A stretch of 64,000 nucleotides of DNA, taken from assembly GCA_903930435.1 (NCBI GenBank), contig CAIYYN010000030.1, positions 1-64,000 on the forward strand, in the 5' to 3' direction. Both the position numbers and the translations under genes were made by a program. Positions 63,477 to 64,000 of the stretch are shown here, piece by piece. Below the pieces are notes generated by a model, which saw only the letters and a program-made list of their open reading frames with translations, was not told the origin of the DNA and did not search any database. The stretch's first letter is position 1; every line of letters starts with the position of its first letter. The DNA comes from an uncultured Hyphomicrobiales bacterium (GTDB lineage: Bacteria > Pseudomonadota > Alphaproteobacteria > Rhizobiales > Ancalomicrobiaceae).

Positions 63477-64000
63477 TTAAAAGAGGGAACCTTGCCCGAC
63501 AGGTGTCTTCGGTTTGCGAACTGGTTGTGCACGCGGCTTCAGCGTCGGTTCTGCGGCAACGGCAGGCACAGACCCTGGTCCGTCTGCAACAGCGCCTATC
63601 CGCCCATCGTGGAATTCAATCTCAACACGTTGCCCTATCGCGATTGCGCGACTTGAGCGAACAGGTTGCCCACCAGGGCCGCGAACCAACGCAAAACCGC
63701 GCTCCAGAACGCTCTGATAAGAAAGCGTTGCTAGCAGTTTCGCAGTGCCGTCAAGCTGTTGCCGGCGTCGATCGAGCAAGATCTGAACGCTGCGCAGCTG
63801 GCGCTGATCGAGGCGCTGCAATCGTTCACGGCCAATCTCGATCCCCCGCGTCAGTGTGACCGGCGTCAATCGACCGATAACCCGGGCAAAGCGGGTCGCG
63901 TGCACACGGGTCGCACGTCCCAGAGCTTCGCCGAGGCGACTTGCTGCCAGATCGAGCCGCTGGCGACGTTGCCCGAGCAGATCGGCAAGTGTTGGCAAGG
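63477..64000 (-). CDS. xseA: Exodeoxyribonuclease VII large subunit, C-terminal part (5' end outside window)
   Basis: The last 174 codons of XseA, which with XseB degrades single-stranded DNA. The C-terminal signature is LSYQSVLERGFALVRGPGG, preceded by the coiled-coil region rich in Arg/Gln/Leu (RRQRLDLAASRLGEAL, RLQRLDQRQLRSVQILLDRRRQQL) that binds XseB. The tail PVRKPKTPVGQGSLF is typical of Hyphomicrobiales XseA. The frame is open through the right edge, so the start is outside. Confidence 0.92.
   Translation of the reverse strand, partial: LPTLADLLGQRRQRLDLAASRLGEALGRATRVHATRFARVIGRLTPVTLTRGIEIGRERLQRLDQRQLRSVQILLDRRRQQLDGTAKLLATLSYQSVLERGFALVRGPGGQPVRSSRAIAIGQRVEIEFHDGRIGAVADGPGSVPAVAAEPTLKPRAQPVRKPKTPVGQGSLF

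Overview
The window is a 64 kb stretch of bacterial chromosome, roughly 60% G+C, almost fully coding. It looks like an alphaproteobacterium, most likely of the order Hyphomicrobiales (Rhizobiales). Grounds: the ispH-thrB-rnhA order, HisG encoded with a separate HisZ, a histidyl-tRNA synthetase with the alphaproteobacterial motif 2 ([14 protein letters not shown]), an NdvA-type glucan exporter, a TipF-like degenerate EAL protein beside cheZ and cheY, and a groESL operon with both an RpoH-like promoter and a CIRCE operator. There is no phage, transposase, CRISPR array, plasmid gene, rRNA or tRNA. Genus cannot be told from the sequence alone.

Layout. 0-8.4 kb: a tRNA adenine methyltransferase (cut by the left edge), two small exported proteins, ispH-thrB-rnhA, a DUF2189 membrane protein, an L,D-transpeptidase, a first CheZ-like gene and tag. 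8.4-18 kb: hisS-hisZ-hisG on the minus strand, a HAD phosphatase, mutL, glyQ and ispE. 18-25.3 kb: a large membrane GGDEF/EAL protein and a minus-strand group yqgE, thrC, M16 peptidase, GNAT acetyltransferase. 25.5-38.2 kb: a DsbD-alpha-like protein and a peroxiredoxin, then a 2-hydroxyacid region: glcD-glcE-glcF-aceB (glycolate to glyoxylate to malate) with a divergent LysR regulator, followed by lutA-DUF29-lutB-lutC (L-lactate oxidation). 38.3-45.3 kb: EamA transporter, thioesterase, YegD-type Hsp70, GT2-GtrA glycosyltransferase, a dienelactone-hydrolase-fold protein that has lost its nucleophile, and ndvA. 45.4-51 kb: groES-groEL, then tipF-like, a second cheZ and cheY. 51.3-64 kb: maoC, ribF, EamA, ileS, lspA, a proline-rich lipoprotein, a paired active/inactive M16 peptidase, a universal stress protein, an atypical SDR and xseA (cut by the right edge).

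Most genes are housekeeping. The most unusual feature is in ileS: about 70 in-frame codons are made of palindromic repeat elements, including two 39-bp copies in inverted orientation with one mismatch. Relatives of one of these repeats, with a recognisable two-hairpin plan, lie between genes at 12.4 kb and 27.1 kb. This points to a small palindromic element family that can enter and persist inside an essential protein gene, comparable in principle to Rickettsia palindromic elements. Other points of note are a DUF29 gene inside the lut operon, two CheZ paralogues, a DLH-fold protein lacking both catalytic Cys and His, and a HisZ with a long acidic N-terminal extension.

Start codons were chosen by Shine-Dalgarno position and family length. 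Several differ from the longest reading frame, most clearly cheZ-2 (GTG at 50533), hisZ (10702), glcD (32952), aceB (28772), lutC (37145) and ndvA (43582).
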